Source of the DNA: Gonatopus flavifemur
Taxonomy: Eukaryota > Arthropoda > Insecta > Hymenoptera > Dryinidae
Assembly: GCA_018340375.1 (NCBI GenBank)
Contig: JAFFJZ010000003.1
Span: forward strand, 49,383,006 to 49,447,005
Direction of reading: 5' to 3'
Length of the DNA stretch: 64,000 bases
A model generated the notes under the pieces. It ran no database searches, had not been told where the DNA came from, and saw only the letters and a program-made list of their open reading frames with translations. The position numbers were made by a program, and so were the translations under genes. Shown here in pieces: positions 57,301 to 60,435 of the stretch (its first letter is position 1; each line of letters begins with the position of its first letter).

Positions 57301-59254
57301 CGAACTAAAACATGATATTACAAAAGAATAATTCTAATTTTTTAGGATTCTTTAATTCGATAATCAGGAATGGTCCTCTATTAATTACAAATCAATACGA
57401 ATTAATCTTTTTGAGGATTCATGATTAGGAGAGAAGATAGTCTCTCTTTGATAGGAATAAATTTTATCTTGAATGTTGTCAAAATGAAATAAATTCATAA
57501 TAGGAACACATAAGTTTCAAATATATCATCATTTTTTATTATTCTGTCAACACAAGGTATGTTTGAGTTGAAACAAAGAGAGCTCGAAAATTTATCAATT
57601 CCGCAAGCTAGTATAATCAATCATAAGACGTACTGGATACATTCGATGCTTGAGGTTTTGAAACAAGATTTTAAAAAGAAATTATATTAGGATATTCAAG
57701 AAGTATGCCAAACAAAAGATAAGTGGATACTCTTTGCAGGAAATTTACATAGAAGATTATATACTCTTTGAACTGAGAATATTTTGTAGAAAAAGAGCAC
57801 AAAGACATTTTTTTCAGTATACGAAATTGATATCAATTTCTTTGTTATGATAATTATTTTTTTTGAATTTGTTAGTAATTTAGCGAACTGAGAGGAAAAG
57901 GTAGGAACTAACTAATTAAAATTTATCTTCATGACTGCTTTTTTTCATTAGATATGATTAATTATTGATAATTTCAATTAATTGGATAATGAAAAAAATT
58001 TTGAATTCTAAATTTTAGATGTATAATTATTAATTATGATTGTTATGTCACCACAAAGTATGTTGAAAATATATTTTAGGACAATCTGAATAATAAATTT
58101 TATATTTTTAATAGATAAGATTTTGTTCTTAAAAATGCTGGCATAGAAAATATATTTCAACTGAACTTTTCATATTGGTTAGATAATAAAATGTATTTTC
58201 ATTTCATTAACGTGCAAGTACTGAATGAAAGAAGATTTGATGAACTGCATGTAGTATATTCAGAACGTTTATATGTATATTCATTATAAATTTATAAACA
58301 AATTTCATAAAAATAATATAATATTGTTCAGAATATATAGAATATCATTTGGTTGCTATTTTGCTATAAAAACACCTATGAGCATCAATAATGTCATCCT
58401 TTCATTTTATATCTTTGATCATACTATCATTTTGGCATGAAGAAAAAAAAATGGATTTCTCAAAAAGATTTTGACAATTAATTTGTAAATAACAGAGGAA
58501 GATTTACGTACGTATAGTTACATGAAATGACTTTTATGAACAAACATCGTATTTTTGATAACTTTCAAGTCAAAAAGTCTTGTTTTTGAGGATAAAATGA
58601 GATTAGTTGAACAATATATTTTCATAAGAATACAATGTGAAAACCTTGCATATACAGGATCTTTCTTATTCCTGGAAAAAAATCGATAGAAACCGATTGA
58701 GAGGCTCAAAAACTGCCTAAAAACAGATGCGAACAGGTTGACTTGCTATGTGGCATTGGCACTTTTCATCAGTTTCTACAGTTTTTTTTTTACCGGGGAT
58801 ATTATATATCTATATATCATAAATTAACTTTGAAAAAAAGTTTATGGAACAATTCAGTTTCTGTTAAAATAATAAAATTGAAAATACCTCATTGTGAGGA
58901 AAATTATGACTCTCAAACATGTATTCCGTGAATGGTATGGGAATAAATAAAAACAATATTATGAGAAATACACATCCAGTAACGACTCCTATGGCTTCTG
59001 GTCTGTAAGGAATTAAACTAATTGATTAGAATTTGTAGAATGAGAGAGAATTAAAGTGTAAATTTTTATTAGAAACTTATATCTTACATTCTTTTACCGG
59101 TTTTTTTATTCAAATCAATTCCATAGAGGTTAGCATTGATAAATTTGTCTTTGAACCTTGGTATCACATGAACGCTTACAAAATACCCGCATACCGATAT
59201 GAACGCATTAATGGATAATGAAAAAACCATTTTCAATCTGCTGTCATCGATCAT
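17168..59254 (-). CDS. DPAGT1: DPAGT1 / Alg7, UDP-GlcNAc:dolichyl-phosphate GlcNAc-1-phosphotransferase (whole gene, 7 exons)
   Basis: This ER membrane enzyme transfers GlcNAc-1-phosphate from UDP-GlcNAc to dolichyl phosphate, the first step of N-glycan precursor synthesis and the target of tunicamycin. Coding exons, 5' to 3', are 59254-59088, 59002-58888, 57304-56859, 17871-17683, 17599-17529, 17454-17294 and 17233-17168. Lengths sum to 1215 bp, i.e. 404 residues (human 408), with all phases consistent and GT..AG at every junction. Key residues fall at family positions: [15 protein letters not shown] with D115 and D116, [17 protein letters not shown] in exon 3, FVGDTF with D252, and CPRHRLP with R301, H302 and R303. 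The protein is strongly hydrophobic, as expected of a multi-span membrane enzyme. The protein-level start is [11 protein letters not shown]; an in-frame ATG five codons upstream is also possible. Intron 3 (about 39 kb) is packed with transposons and contains the MGAT3-like gene on the other strand. No disabling mutation is seen. Confidence 0.95.
17294..17454 (-). CDS. DPAGT1: DPAGT1 exon 6
   Basis: Encodes [40 protein letters not shown] and [13 protein letters not shown]. The C-N-N-x-T-L-I-N block and the G-P-I-x-E motif are family signatures. The acceptor is AATTTTAG and the donor CAG|GTAAAC. The + strand frame over the same bases is a shadow. Confidence 0.92.
17529..17599 (-). CDS. DPAGT1: DPAGT1 exon 5
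   Basis: Twenty-three codons plus two split codons: [20 protein letters not shown] then NIL. The acceptor is CTTTACAG and the donor CTTG|GTATGT. It corresponds to the human segment between the R-H-R loop and the C-terminal spans. Confidence 0.88.
17683..17871 (-). CDS. DPAGT1: DPAGT1 exon 4
   Basis: Begins with the base completing the TGG of W243, then [17 protein letters not shown] with D252, and later [13 protein letters not shown] with R301-H302-R303. The acceptor is TTTCAAG and the donor CCTAA|GTAAGC. The sequence continues directly from exon 3 in the family order, which is the evidence for the long intron. Confidence 0.94.
17940..18047. mobile_element. Short MITE, GGAAAAGATCGATC type
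   Basis: TTGGAAAAGATCGATCCTTT pairs with AAAGGAACGATCTTTTTCAA. Next inwards is the TTTATATAAAAA block. A second copy is at 48725-48827. Confidence 0.65.
19250..20110 (-). pseudogene. Transposase-like protein, DFAEN / SDGAAQ / AKTIPGT family (broken)
   Basis: Reading leftward, the frame gives [40 protein letters not shown] and [10 protein letters not shown], is interrupted by a 163-bp MITE, then resumes [20 protein letters not shown]. Next comes [40 protein letters not shown] and [18 protein letters not shown]. After a stop the family tail is still readable as [17 protein letters not shown] and [16 protein letters not shown]. This is a widespread uncharacterised arthropod protein family that looks transposon-derived. 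Candidate catalytic acidic residues are the D of CDFAEN, the D of SDGAAQ and the D of CDGIGG. Damage: the MITE insertion with its target duplication, a frameshift near 20100, and a stop after SRDQI. The long inverted repeats around it suggest it was the transposase of that element. Confidence 0.7.
19779..19941. mobile_element. hAT MITE with perfect 8-bp duplication, inserted in a transposase frame
   Basis: The ends are CAGTGATGCCAGGAAAAACG and its near-perfect inverse. The next bases GGACCGAAAAATCAGCCCCT also pair with AGGGGCTGATTTTTCGGTCC. GTGCAATA is duplicated at 19771-19778 and 19942-19949. Removing the MITE and one duplicate restores a continuous family reading through D-I-A-H-E-S-M-A-I. 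Confidence 0.93.
21068..21190. mobile_element. hAT-like end, CAGTGCTGCC, solo fragment
   Basis: CAGTGCTGCCAATTGACGGG, followed by GGGTAATCACCCG-type words, looks like a hAT terminus. The inverted counterpart, CCGGCAGCACTG, occurs at 32359-32370. The flanking 8-mers of the two do not match, so they are treated as separate copies. Confidence 0.5.
21240..21530. repeat. Imperfect CTCTGAAA / AAACTCTG repeats
   Basis: Short words such as AAACTCTG, TCTGAAAA and CTCTGGAAAACTCTG recur many times in 21280-21520 without a fixed period. Non-coding simple-type sequence. Confidence 0.5.
21586..21835. mobile_element. GC-rich palindromic MITE, TA-flanked
   Basis: The ends are CATTGGAAATAAATTGAGCG and the inverse CGCTCAATTTATTTCCAGTG, with TA outside each. 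Inner arms GCGCTCATTTTGGGCGCGCG and CGACCAAGAGC-like words fold back. It is far more GC-rich and CpG-rich than its surroundings. Arginine/alanine-rich frames over it on both strands are by-products of the palindrome. Confidence 0.85.
21840..22700. other. AT-rich intronic stretch, no feature recognised
   Basis: Read on both strands without finding a supported gene, repeat pair or RNA. Confidence 0.4.
22706..23001. mobile_element. TIR element, AGGGTTACCAGA ends, 9-bp duplication
   Basis: AGGGTTACCAGA and its inverse TCTGGTAACCCT flank a sequence with repeated AATGAGGACA words on both sides. AACTAACGT is present at 22697-22705 and 23002-23010. Nine bases would suggest a Mutator-like element; if one end base belongs to the TIR the duplication is shorter. 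Confidence 0.8.
23459..23518 (+). pseudogene. Possible first exon of a BED/hAT-type transposase
   Basis: The frame [20 protein letters not shown] ends at a GTGAGT donor. An initiating M-D-x-W/F-L-K-K is common in hAT/ZBED-like transposase proteins. No matching second exon was recognised, so this is a weak call. Confidence 0.25.
24049..25697 (+). pseudogene. hAT-superfamily transposase (ZNF862-like), several stops
   Basis: The first 225 codons are open from [18 protein letters not shown]. They include a BED/TTF-like finger ([15 protein letters not shown]...H...KH) and the [18 protein letters not shown] motif typical of hAT proteins. After an in-frame TAG at about 24724 the reading continues ([34 protein letters not shown]), with further stops at about 24904 and 25050. 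The last 159 codons are open and end in the hAT dimerisation motif [20 protein letters not shown], then [16 protein letters not shown]. Total length is about 550 codons, usual for the family. It is a dead transposon copy; terminal repeats were not identified. Confidence 0.88.
26110..27660. other. AT-rich intronic DNA with a small inverted repeat, no gene
   Basis: At about 26800-26960 AATGTTGAATAATGCGGACA recurs inverted as TGCATTATTCAACAATGTGG, giving an imperfect palindrome of about 150 bp. Nothing else was recognised. Confidence 0.4.
27680..27760 (-). mobile_element. tRNA-like SINE head
   Basis: On the - strand, ATCCATGGCTCAGTGGATAA looks like a polymerase III A box and CCGTTCAATTCTCACTAAAG like a B box about 35 bases later, and the unit begins and ends with complementary GGACCC/GGGTCC-like bases. 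This is a tRNA-derived sequence, probably the head of a SINE; an intact cloverleaf and a clear anticodon could not be established by eye. Confidence 0.55.
28777..28960. mobile_element. Palindromic MITE
   Basis: GGGTAAGAGGACGCACTTTC and GAAAGTGCGTCATCTCACCC are inverted, as are CCGCTTCTCTACAG and CTGTAGAGAAGCAGG. No coding content. Confidence 0.7.
29540..29770. mobile_element. Palindromic MITE
   Basis: GGGGGATGCAACTTCCTTAG pairs with CTAAGGAAGTTGCATCCCCC. AGTGAGAGGGCGCAATGATC pairs with GATCATTGCGCCCTCTCACT. The loop lies around 29650. Short frames crossing it are not credible. Confidence 0.75.
30068..30172. mobile_element. Short MITE, CCCAGCAAA ends
   Basis: CCCAGCAAACAATCTGGAAT and ATTCCAGATTCTTTGCTGGG are inverted. 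The centre contains TTCCTATTC/GAATAG-like words. Confidence 0.75.
30660..30780 (+). mobile_element. tRNA-like SINE head (weaker)
   Basis: A strong B-box-like GGTTCAAGCCT at about 30740 lies about 50 bases after TTTGGTGGTAAGGGCTG, a possible A box. The arrangement resembles a tRNA-derived SINE but the A box is poor. Confidence 0.35.
31102..31330. mobile_element. MITE, ATCACGGAAAAAA ends
   Basis: ATCACGGAAAAAACTGTTTC and the right end ATTTTTTTCCGTGAT are inverted. Inside, AAAATATGGGACTATTAGAA pairs with a CAATAGTCCCGTATTTT-like block. Same CACGGAAAAA terminal family as at 5668, 38491 and 50779. Confidence 0.7.
31413..31585. mobile_element. MITE fragment, CACGAAAAG / TTTCCGTGTA ends
   Basis: TACACGAAAAGTTGATAATT and the right block TTGATAACTTCC...TTTCCGTGTA are imperfect inverses. 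Related to the CACGGAAAAA family. Confidence 0.5.
32142..32176 (+). ncRNA. Hammerhead-ribozyme-like hairpin (Penelope-type), degenerate
   Basis: CCTTGATAAGGCCCAGTACC is followed by TGGGCGAAACGTCAG. The arrangement is a CTGATGA-like box, a GCCCAG/CTGGGC stem with a 3-base loop, and GAAACGTC. This is the order of a type I hammerhead catalytic core as found in Penelope-like retroelements, but the first box reads TTGATAA rather than CTGATGA, so activity is doubtful. No Penelope reverse transcriptase was seen nearby. Confidence 0.4.
32285..32370. mobile_element. hAT-like end, inverse of CAGTGCTGCC
   Basis: It ends CATCCGGCAGCACTG, the inverse of the start at 21068, and is preceded by CGGGTAATTCACC and GCGGGTAAA words like those near 21085-21180. 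Solo fragment. Confidence 0.45.
32420..32520. repeat. Tandem repeat, unit ~50 bp, two copies
   Basis: ATCGATCAACTATATCCAAT, then TTGTTCATCGATACATGG, recurs as ATCGATCAACTGTATCCAAT, then TTGTTCATAAATACATGG. Confidence 0.8.
33400..33600. repeat. Degenerate short tandem repeats (TCAGTTACT / GATTAGTGCCT)
   Basis: Words such as CTCATCAGTTACTGGTAAGT, CTGATTAGT and TTACTGGCAAGTGCC recur about every 30-50 bases. No gene is seen. Confidence 0.6.
33603..36554. mobile_element. Second copy of the CCCTAGTG foldback (right half), interrupted
   Basis: 33603-34025 matches 1094-1511 closely (GTGTTATTGCGAGATTCCAT onward). 36246-36554 matches about 2172-2490, up to the terminal CGATTTTCACTAGGG. The intervening part of the first copy (about 1511-2171) is replaced here by 34026-36245, which carries the 355-bp satellite. 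The left arm of the element is missing at this copy. Confidence 0.8.
34320..36240. repeat. ~355-bp satellite array with a mid-array inversion
   Basis: A unit containing CTCATTCCGGTACGCGGCCG, GAGTTTTCGTCGAGAGAAGG, AAATTTCGTTATTTAAAGAC-like sequence, TCGACGTCCGATTCTTGG and TTCTTCCATCGGCTGCA repeats directly at about 34370, 34730, 35090 and 35440 (period about 355 bp). From about 35665 the same unit reads in the opposite direction to about 36240 (CAAGAATCGGACGTCGACTT, then CTCGACGAAAACTCCATGAA). Open frames of 62-125 codons recur with the same period on both strands; they are repeat shadows. Confidence 0.9.
36560..37220. other. AT-rich stretch with a short inverted repeat, no gene
   Basis: GAGAAGTGGCATGCAACATT at about 36699 partly recurs inverted as ATTACATGCCACTTC at about 36746. 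Otherwise nothing was recognised. Confidence 0.35.
37584..38476. mobile_element. piggyBac-type MITE (TTAA target), internal 281-bp duplication
   Basis: The ends are CCCATTAATGCC and GGCATTAATGGG, with TTAA at both borders (37580-37583 and 38477-38480): the piggyBac target signature and CCC start. The interior contains a block starting CTTTCTCCGTGGATGTCCAT repeated at a 281-bp spacing (about 37820 and 38101), plus a diverged third and an inverted copy. Frames around [18 protein letters not shown] are produced by this repeat and are not genes. Confidence 0.88.
38491..38886. mobile_element. MITE, CACGGAAAAAATT end, TA-flanked
   Basis: CACGGAAAAAATTTTAGGAC and the right end GTCCTACAATTTTTTCTG are inverted with TA outside. 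Inner arms include ACTCGTATAGTCACACGATG and its inverse. It interrupts the hAT remnant at 37225-39131. Confidence 0.8.
39308..39358. repeat. Microsatellite (GT)n
   Basis: About 25 consecutive GT dinucleotides. Confidence 0.97.
40004..40283. mobile_element. Near-perfect 280-bp palindrome
   Basis: AAGAATTTCAAGAGATTCGA pairs with the right end, and GTCCTAGAAATAACTACCCT pairs with AGGGTAGTTATTTCTAGGAC. The unpaired centre is only about 30 bases. MITE-like, with no coding content. Confidence 0.85.
40432..41148. mobile_element. Foldback MITE, CCCGAAGAGAACATGAAGC family (copy 1)
   Basis: The left end CCGAAGAGAACATGAAGCTT and right end AAGCTTCATGTTCTCTTCGG are inverted and bordered by TA. Inner arms GGACGTTGAAATGTCCGCC and GGCGGACATTTCAACGTCC also pair. 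The left arm is interrupted by another palindrome at 40570-40782. Related copies are at 53627-54129 and 61435-61926. Non-coding. Confidence 0.88.
40570..40782. mobile_element. Nested palindromic MITE, CACAGAAAA ends, TA duplication
   Basis: CACAGAAAAAAAAACTATCT and AGATAGTTTTTTTTTCTGTG are inverted, with TA on each side. The uninterrupted version of the target is visible in the opposite arm of the host palindrome at about 41003-41018 (CCTGAACGTATTTCGAGG), so the insertion site is known exactly. Confidence 0.92.
41788..43282. mobile_element. 1.5-kb foldback element with ~745-bp arms
   Basis: It starts CAGGGTGATTCAAAATTCGC and ends with the inverse GCGAATTTTGAATCACCCTG; TATA lies at both borders. 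The arms are almost identical throughout (for example GCAGAGGGCGCTCATACGAT and its inverse) and meet at a loop of about 20 bases near 42533-42552. No coding frame. A third, single arm is at 60436-61041. Confidence 0.92.
43360..43460. repeat. GGGTTTTTTC-rich repeat, possible MITE fragment
   Basis: GGGTTTTTT and GAAAAAACCCA words recur in both orientations, ending with GGGCCAACCCTGG. A diverged GGGTTTTTCCGG/AAAAACCCATTC pair continues to about 43630. The boundaries are unclear. Confidence 0.4.
45143..47004 (-). pseudogene. DUF7869-type transposon protein, 3 coding blocks, frameshift and stop
   Basis: Exon 1 (47004-46912) reads [20 protein letters not shown], then [11 protein letters not shown], with donor AAG|GTAAGT. 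Exon 2 starts at 46802 after TTAATCTTAG and reads [20 protein letters not shown], followed by a cysteine pair [12 protein letters not shown] and a basic helical region. The frame breaks by one base near 46265 and meets a stop at 46202-46204. The family reading ([14 protein letters not shown], then [20 protein letters not shown]) is still clear across this gap, and 45143-46174 is open. The C-terminal domain has [36 protein letters not shown] and [17 protein letters not shown]. Such proteins are abundant but uncharacterised in arthropods. The D residues of LDFDF, SDG and CDR are candidate catalytic acids. The tail is lysine-rich. Only two small lesions suggest recent activity. Confidence 0.75.
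47405..47640 (+). pseudogene. Inverted, diverged copy of the DUF7869 gene's exon 2
   Basis: On the + strand, after GTAATCTTAG, the bases read GGGAATGAATATGTATCTCG and parallel exon 2 of the - strand gene through AAAAAGAGTTGTTTC and GAATGATGTTGATGAAAAC. The alignment then stops at the beginning of the right terminal repeat. The protein reading is frameshifted. It shows that the right arm of the palindrome once contained the gene too. Confidence 0.8.
48725..48827. mobile_element. Short MITE, CCTTGAAAAAGATCGATC (second copy)
   Basis: CCTTGAAAAAGATCGATC and the inverse GGATCGATCTTTTTCAAAG surround AT-rich TTTATATAAAAAGTGTCGAA, as at 17940-18047. Confidence 0.7.
48830..49400. repeat. Degenerate direct repeat (GATTACGAATCYGTTGTCA)
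   Basis: GGTTGCTGATTACGAATCCG followed by TTGTCAAAAATTC recurs about 110 bases later as GGTCGCTGATTACGAATCTG followed by TTGTCAGAATTT. Non-coding. Confidence 0.55.
49400..49728. mobile_element. Diverged solo end of the DUF7869-type palindromic element
   Basis: It shares with the 48300-48565 end the words GAAAAACATTGATTTT, TTTCAAGACCTATC, TGTGACGTCACGGCTTGGA and TTTTCGAGCG, and terminates GGGCCTTC|AATT as the larger element terminates CCGCTC|AATT. It is a related but clearly diverged subfamily; its other end was not found. Confidence 0.75.
49735..50770. other. AT-rich intronic DNA, nothing recognised
   Basis: No gene, convincing repeat pair or RNA was recognised. The frame of 87 codons on the - strand near 50394-50657 resembles no known family. 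Confidence 0.35.
50772..51425 (+). CDS. Open 217-codon frame, C-terminal part of an arthropod transposon-associated protein family
   Basis: The frame starts at an ATG just outside the left TIR and the first codons are TIR sequence, so the natural start is unknown. From residue 25 it reads [20 protein letters not shown] and MRCESKN, matching the H-Y-P-x-x-x-x-x-x-G-P-L-x-x-x-W-x-M-R-x-E-x-K-H block of uncharacterised insect proteins that sometimes carry N-terminal C2H2 fingers. The later part, [20 protein letters not shown] and [10 protein letters not shown] up to [11 protein letters not shown], matches the family's C-terminal module. No stop or frameshift interrupts it. N-terminal domains are absent. 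Biochemical function is unknown. Most likely a fragment captured by the TIR element; whether it is expressed cannot be told. Confidence 0.55.
   Translation: MPTRKKIYCCGDLLVNLTFKSHLMTHYDELMLQNGPLVHFWCMRCESKNEDIRMPAVTTSSTKNLLVTIAIRDQLRMIYVSISKNFENNIIKEKCEECDEDRMKYFPNTKISDVQALKYIDYNRYTYQLDTVVVVDIDENEGPQFGKIYKIYNVANDVHFVLNYIFTVAFDQHYHAWNVRIDNNRNYMKKQNLLPHIGSCLLVRKKGLDYIATRHLL
50779..51773. mobile_element. 1-kb TIR element carrying a captured open reading frame
   Basis: The ends are CACGGAAAAAAATTTACTGT and the inverse ACAGTAAATTTTTTTCCGTG, with TA outside each. It belongs to the CACGGAAAAA end family. The left 650 bp is an open frame; the right 230 bp is built of CTGTTGCTGCAACA-type repeats in both orientations. 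Polyadenylation-like words (AATAAAG, AATAAAA) sit between the two parts. Confidence 0.8.
51560..51765. repeat. Tandem and inverted CTGTTGCTGCAACA repeats
   Basis: CCTGTTGCTGCAACATGGCT, then GCCTCCTGTTGCAGC, is repeated about 75 bases apart, with CAACAGGATTTTTTCCTGTT palindromes at three positions. Inside the TIR element. Confidence 0.85.
51780..52230. other. No gene; right part is a dispersed repeat (copy of 14280)
   Basis: From about 52133 the sequence AGGGTCCCCGCAAAATTTGA, then AGAGTCATTTTCTCTGAC, matches 14275-14390. The rest shows nothing recognisable. Confidence 0.45.
52237..52425. mobile_element. Short MITE, CCCTAGTGAAAAAATT ends
   Basis: CCCTAGTGAAAAAATTGTAT and AAATTTTTTCACTAGGG are inverted. 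AAGATTTGGCTCTATGCAAA pairs with TTTGCATAGAGCCAAATCTT. It shares its terminal 12 bases with the large foldback at 128-2490. Confidence 0.85.
52430..53370. other. AT-rich intronic DNA, nothing recognised
   Basis: Read on both strands; no supported feature. Confidence 0.35.
53375..53490. repeat. Short inverted repeat
   Basis: TTCAAGAAGAATTCGTATCA, then AGATTTCAATGA, pairs with TCATTATGAAATCTTGATAC, then GAATTCTTTCTGAA. Confidence 0.7.
53627..54129. mobile_element. Foldback MITE, CCCGAAGGGAACATGAAGC (copy 2)
   Basis: CCCGAAGGGAACATGAAGCT and its inverse AGCTTCATGTTCCCTTCGGG. The arms AACGTTGAAATGTCCACTTG and CAAGCGGACATTTCAACGTT pair. About 490 bp, AT-rich loop near 53830-53930. Confidence 0.88.
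54131..54233. repeat. Tandem repeat, ~33-bp unit x 3
   Basis: ATAAACTATACTGAATTATA followed by TATAACTTATAT is repeated three times, immediately next to the MITE's right end. Confidence 0.93.
54530..54910 (+). promoter_or_regulatory. Probable MGAT3-like promoter / 5' region, CpG-rich island
   Basis: A locally GC- and CpG-rich stretch containing ACGCATGCGCCTCGCGAG at about 54538, which resembles an NRF1 (GCGCATGCGC) half-palindrome, followed by TAATCGCGCTTGCCG. It lies 350-700 bases upstream of the MGAT3-like coding start and just before the proposed non-coding first exon. Position and motif are suggestive only. Confidence 0.4.
54905..55252 (+). other. Probable 5' UTR of MGAT3-like gene with an intron and short uORF
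   Basis: A consensus donor ATT|GTAAGT at about 54967 and an acceptor TTTTTTTTTAG ending at about 55140 bracket a plausible 5' UTR intron. An ATG at 54905 opens a short frame that would continue after splicing through ATGACTTTTGATAGAG and stop before 55253, i.e. an upstream ORF. Transcription start unknown. Confidence 0.4.
55253..56602 (+). CDS. MGAT3-like: MGAT3-like (GT17) beta-1,4-N-acetylglucosaminyltransferase, 2 coding exons
   Basis: MGAT3 enzymes are Golgi type II membrane proteins that add the bisecting GlcNAc to N-glycans. Exons are 55253-55411 (donor CAG|GTAAGG) and 55475-56602 (acceptor CTAATTATAG), 428 residues in all, with phases matching. A short cytoplasmic N-tail is followed by a signal anchor at residues 9-28 ([20 protein letters not shown]). 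An EGF-like cysteine cluster lies at C94, C112, C114, C123 ([13 protein letters not shown]). The GT17 domain is recognisable from [20 protein letters not shown] through [26 protein letters not shown] and [10 protein letters not shown]. The expected acidic motif preceding the L-Y-D-G-W block reads TTDPEQIL, with D248. Length and order agree with the family. The gene lies inside DPAGT1 intron 3 on the opposite strand, its stop only 256 bases from DPAGT1 exon 3. An ATTAAA near 56631 may be the poly(A) signal. Substrate in this species is inferred. Confidence 0.92.
56859..57304 (-). CDS. DPAGT1: DPAGT1 exon 3 (catalytic core)
   Basis: The largest exon, 148 codons plus 2 bases. It begins [14 protein letters not shown], contains [19 protein letters not shown] with D115/D116, and [20 protein letters not shown]. 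It ends LALLKYN plus TG before the donor GTGAGT. Its next exon is about 39 kb away. Confidence 0.95.
57305..58887 (-). other. DPAGT1 intron 2, AT-rich, nothing else recognised
   Basis: The donor is GAG|GTATTT at 58887 and the acceptor ATGTTTTAG ending at 57305. No MITE, gene or RNA was recognised inside. Confidence 0.8.
58888..59002 (-). CDS. DPAGT1: DPAGT1 exon 2
   Basis: One base plus 38 codons: [20 protein letters not shown], then [18 protein letters not shown]. The acceptor is CCTTACAG and the donor GAG|GTATTT. It joins exon 1 to give K-R-I-P-E-A, matching the conserved I-P-E-S/A-x-G-V turn. Confidence 0.93.
59088..59254 (-). CDS. DPAGT1: DPAGT1 exon 1 (coding)
   Basis: Encodes residues 1-55, with a first hydrophobic segment [20 protein letters not shown], then [20 protein letters not shown]. 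The donor is AAAAGAAT|GTAAGA, phase 2. An alternative in-frame start lies at 59269. Confidence 0.93.
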
Positions 59255-59760
59255 ATTGGAAGAAAACATGAAAAATATTTGCACTGTGCATGCACCACAC
59301 GTATTACACTTCAATCCACTTCAATCAGGGGGCTTCAACTCTATAAGAAATACTGTTATGATTATTTTAGTTTAGTTCCAATCCTTTATTGTGGCAGCGC
59401 CAGTGTTCCCCAATCGAGACGACTGTGCTGCCCTCACTCTCAAAATTCATGAATTAACGCAATATGGCGGTTATATTGCGTTAGTTTATATATTTTGAGA
59501 GTAAGCGCAGCACAGTCGTCTCGATTGGGGAACATTGGCGCTGCCCCACTAAAGGATTGGAACTCAACTAAAATAATTGAACAGTCAAACGAACTTACCT
59601 GAAGTGAAGTTGGACTGTGATTATATGAAAGCCCCGTTCGAGAAGATTACACTTGTAGTATACTCCGTTCCCGCCAGGTGCCACAACGTTTAGAGTTACA
59701 TAAAAGCAAAAAGTCCCTAGAAAGATCCATCCCCATCCGCGCACGCTTCGCCATCTTCAT
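59255..59760 (-). promoter_or_regulatory. DPAGT1 5' region: putative 5' UTR intron and promoter
   Basis: On the - strand, TTCACTTCAG|GTAAGTTCG near 59600 is a consensus splice donor and TTTCTTATAG near 59343 a fair acceptor, which would give a 5' UTR intron of about 255 bases just upstream of the coding start. Further upstream, near 59750, GAAGATGGCGAAGCG contains an AAGATGGC word like a YY1 promoter site, in a locally CpG-rich stretch. The donor lies in a palindrome (59575-59922), so it may be transposon-derived. Inference only. Confidence 0.35.
59364..59576. mobile_element. Palindromic MITE next to the DPAGT1 start
   Basis: TTATTTTAGTTTAGTTCCAA pairs with TTGGAACTCAACTAAAATAA. CAATCGAGACGACTGTGCTG pairs with CAGCACAGTCGTCTCGATTG. 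The loop is near 59460-59480. It lies 110-320 bases upstream of the DPAGT1 start codon. Confidence 0.88.
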
Positions 59761-59922
59761 TTATTTTAGAGTAATGTCGCGAAGGTCAAAAAATTGCAAA
59801 CCCCTGATCTGGGAAGGGATTTGTATAACAAATTTTCGGGTGGGATGTAATCATCTCGAACGGGGCTTTCATATAATCACAGTCGAACTTCACTTCAGGT
59901 AAGTTCGTTTGACTGTTCAATT
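59575..59922. repeat. Palindrome flanking the DPAGT1 promoter region
   Basis: AATTGAACAGTCAAACGAAC and GTTCGTTTGACTGTTCAATT are inverted; so are GATTATATGAAAGCCCCGTT and AACGGGGCTTTCATATAATC. A third, direct partial copy (AAGCCCCGTTCTTCGAGATT) follows at about 59930. Between the arms (about 59660-59810) the sequence is not palindromic and is relatively GC-rich. Confidence 0.85.
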
Positions 59923-59939
59923 ATATTTCAAGCCCCGTT

Positions 59940-60430
59940 CTTCGAGATTAGACTTGTAGATGTTCAGAGTGTTTGCAATTTTTATTCTTATTTATTCCTT
60001 ATGAAAACAGAAAATCCAAATAAGCAAATTATGATTAATTTTTTTACATTTTATGATCAATTATTTTCACATTTTATTATAATAATTAATGATTAATCAT
60101 AGGTTCGTTCGTTCTACGTGTTCCGAGTTGCTCCAACTAGTACCAAACCAATCATTTTGTTTCTATAACTGGAAATAGCGAATCCAAAATACTTGGAGTA
60201 AGTTGGGGGAATTTGGGATACCACTAAACGAACTTAGCTCATGTTTACATTTTGATCAACTTGAAACATAAAGCTTTGATATCACTTTTTTTTTTTTTTT
60301 AACTCAAACTATAAAAGATACTTCTTTTCTTTTCCTTTTTGTACTTAGAGCAGTCTTTCTTTTATCATTCAGTCTTCAATTGACTATAAATGTTCTGGTC
60401 ATTTAACTACATTTACATAAATATATTTAT
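59940..60430. other. AT-rich; includes dispersed repeat (copy of 14400)
   Basis: 60120-60240 (TACCAAACCAATCATTTTGT onward) matches 14398-14480. No gene is seen. Confidence 0.5.
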
Positions 60431-60435
60431 ATATA

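Noticed and set aside
59678..59902. 74-codon + strand frame MPQRLELHKSKKSLER...
   Set aside because: It crosses one arm of the palindrome and a probable promoter stretch; no family resemblance was seen.
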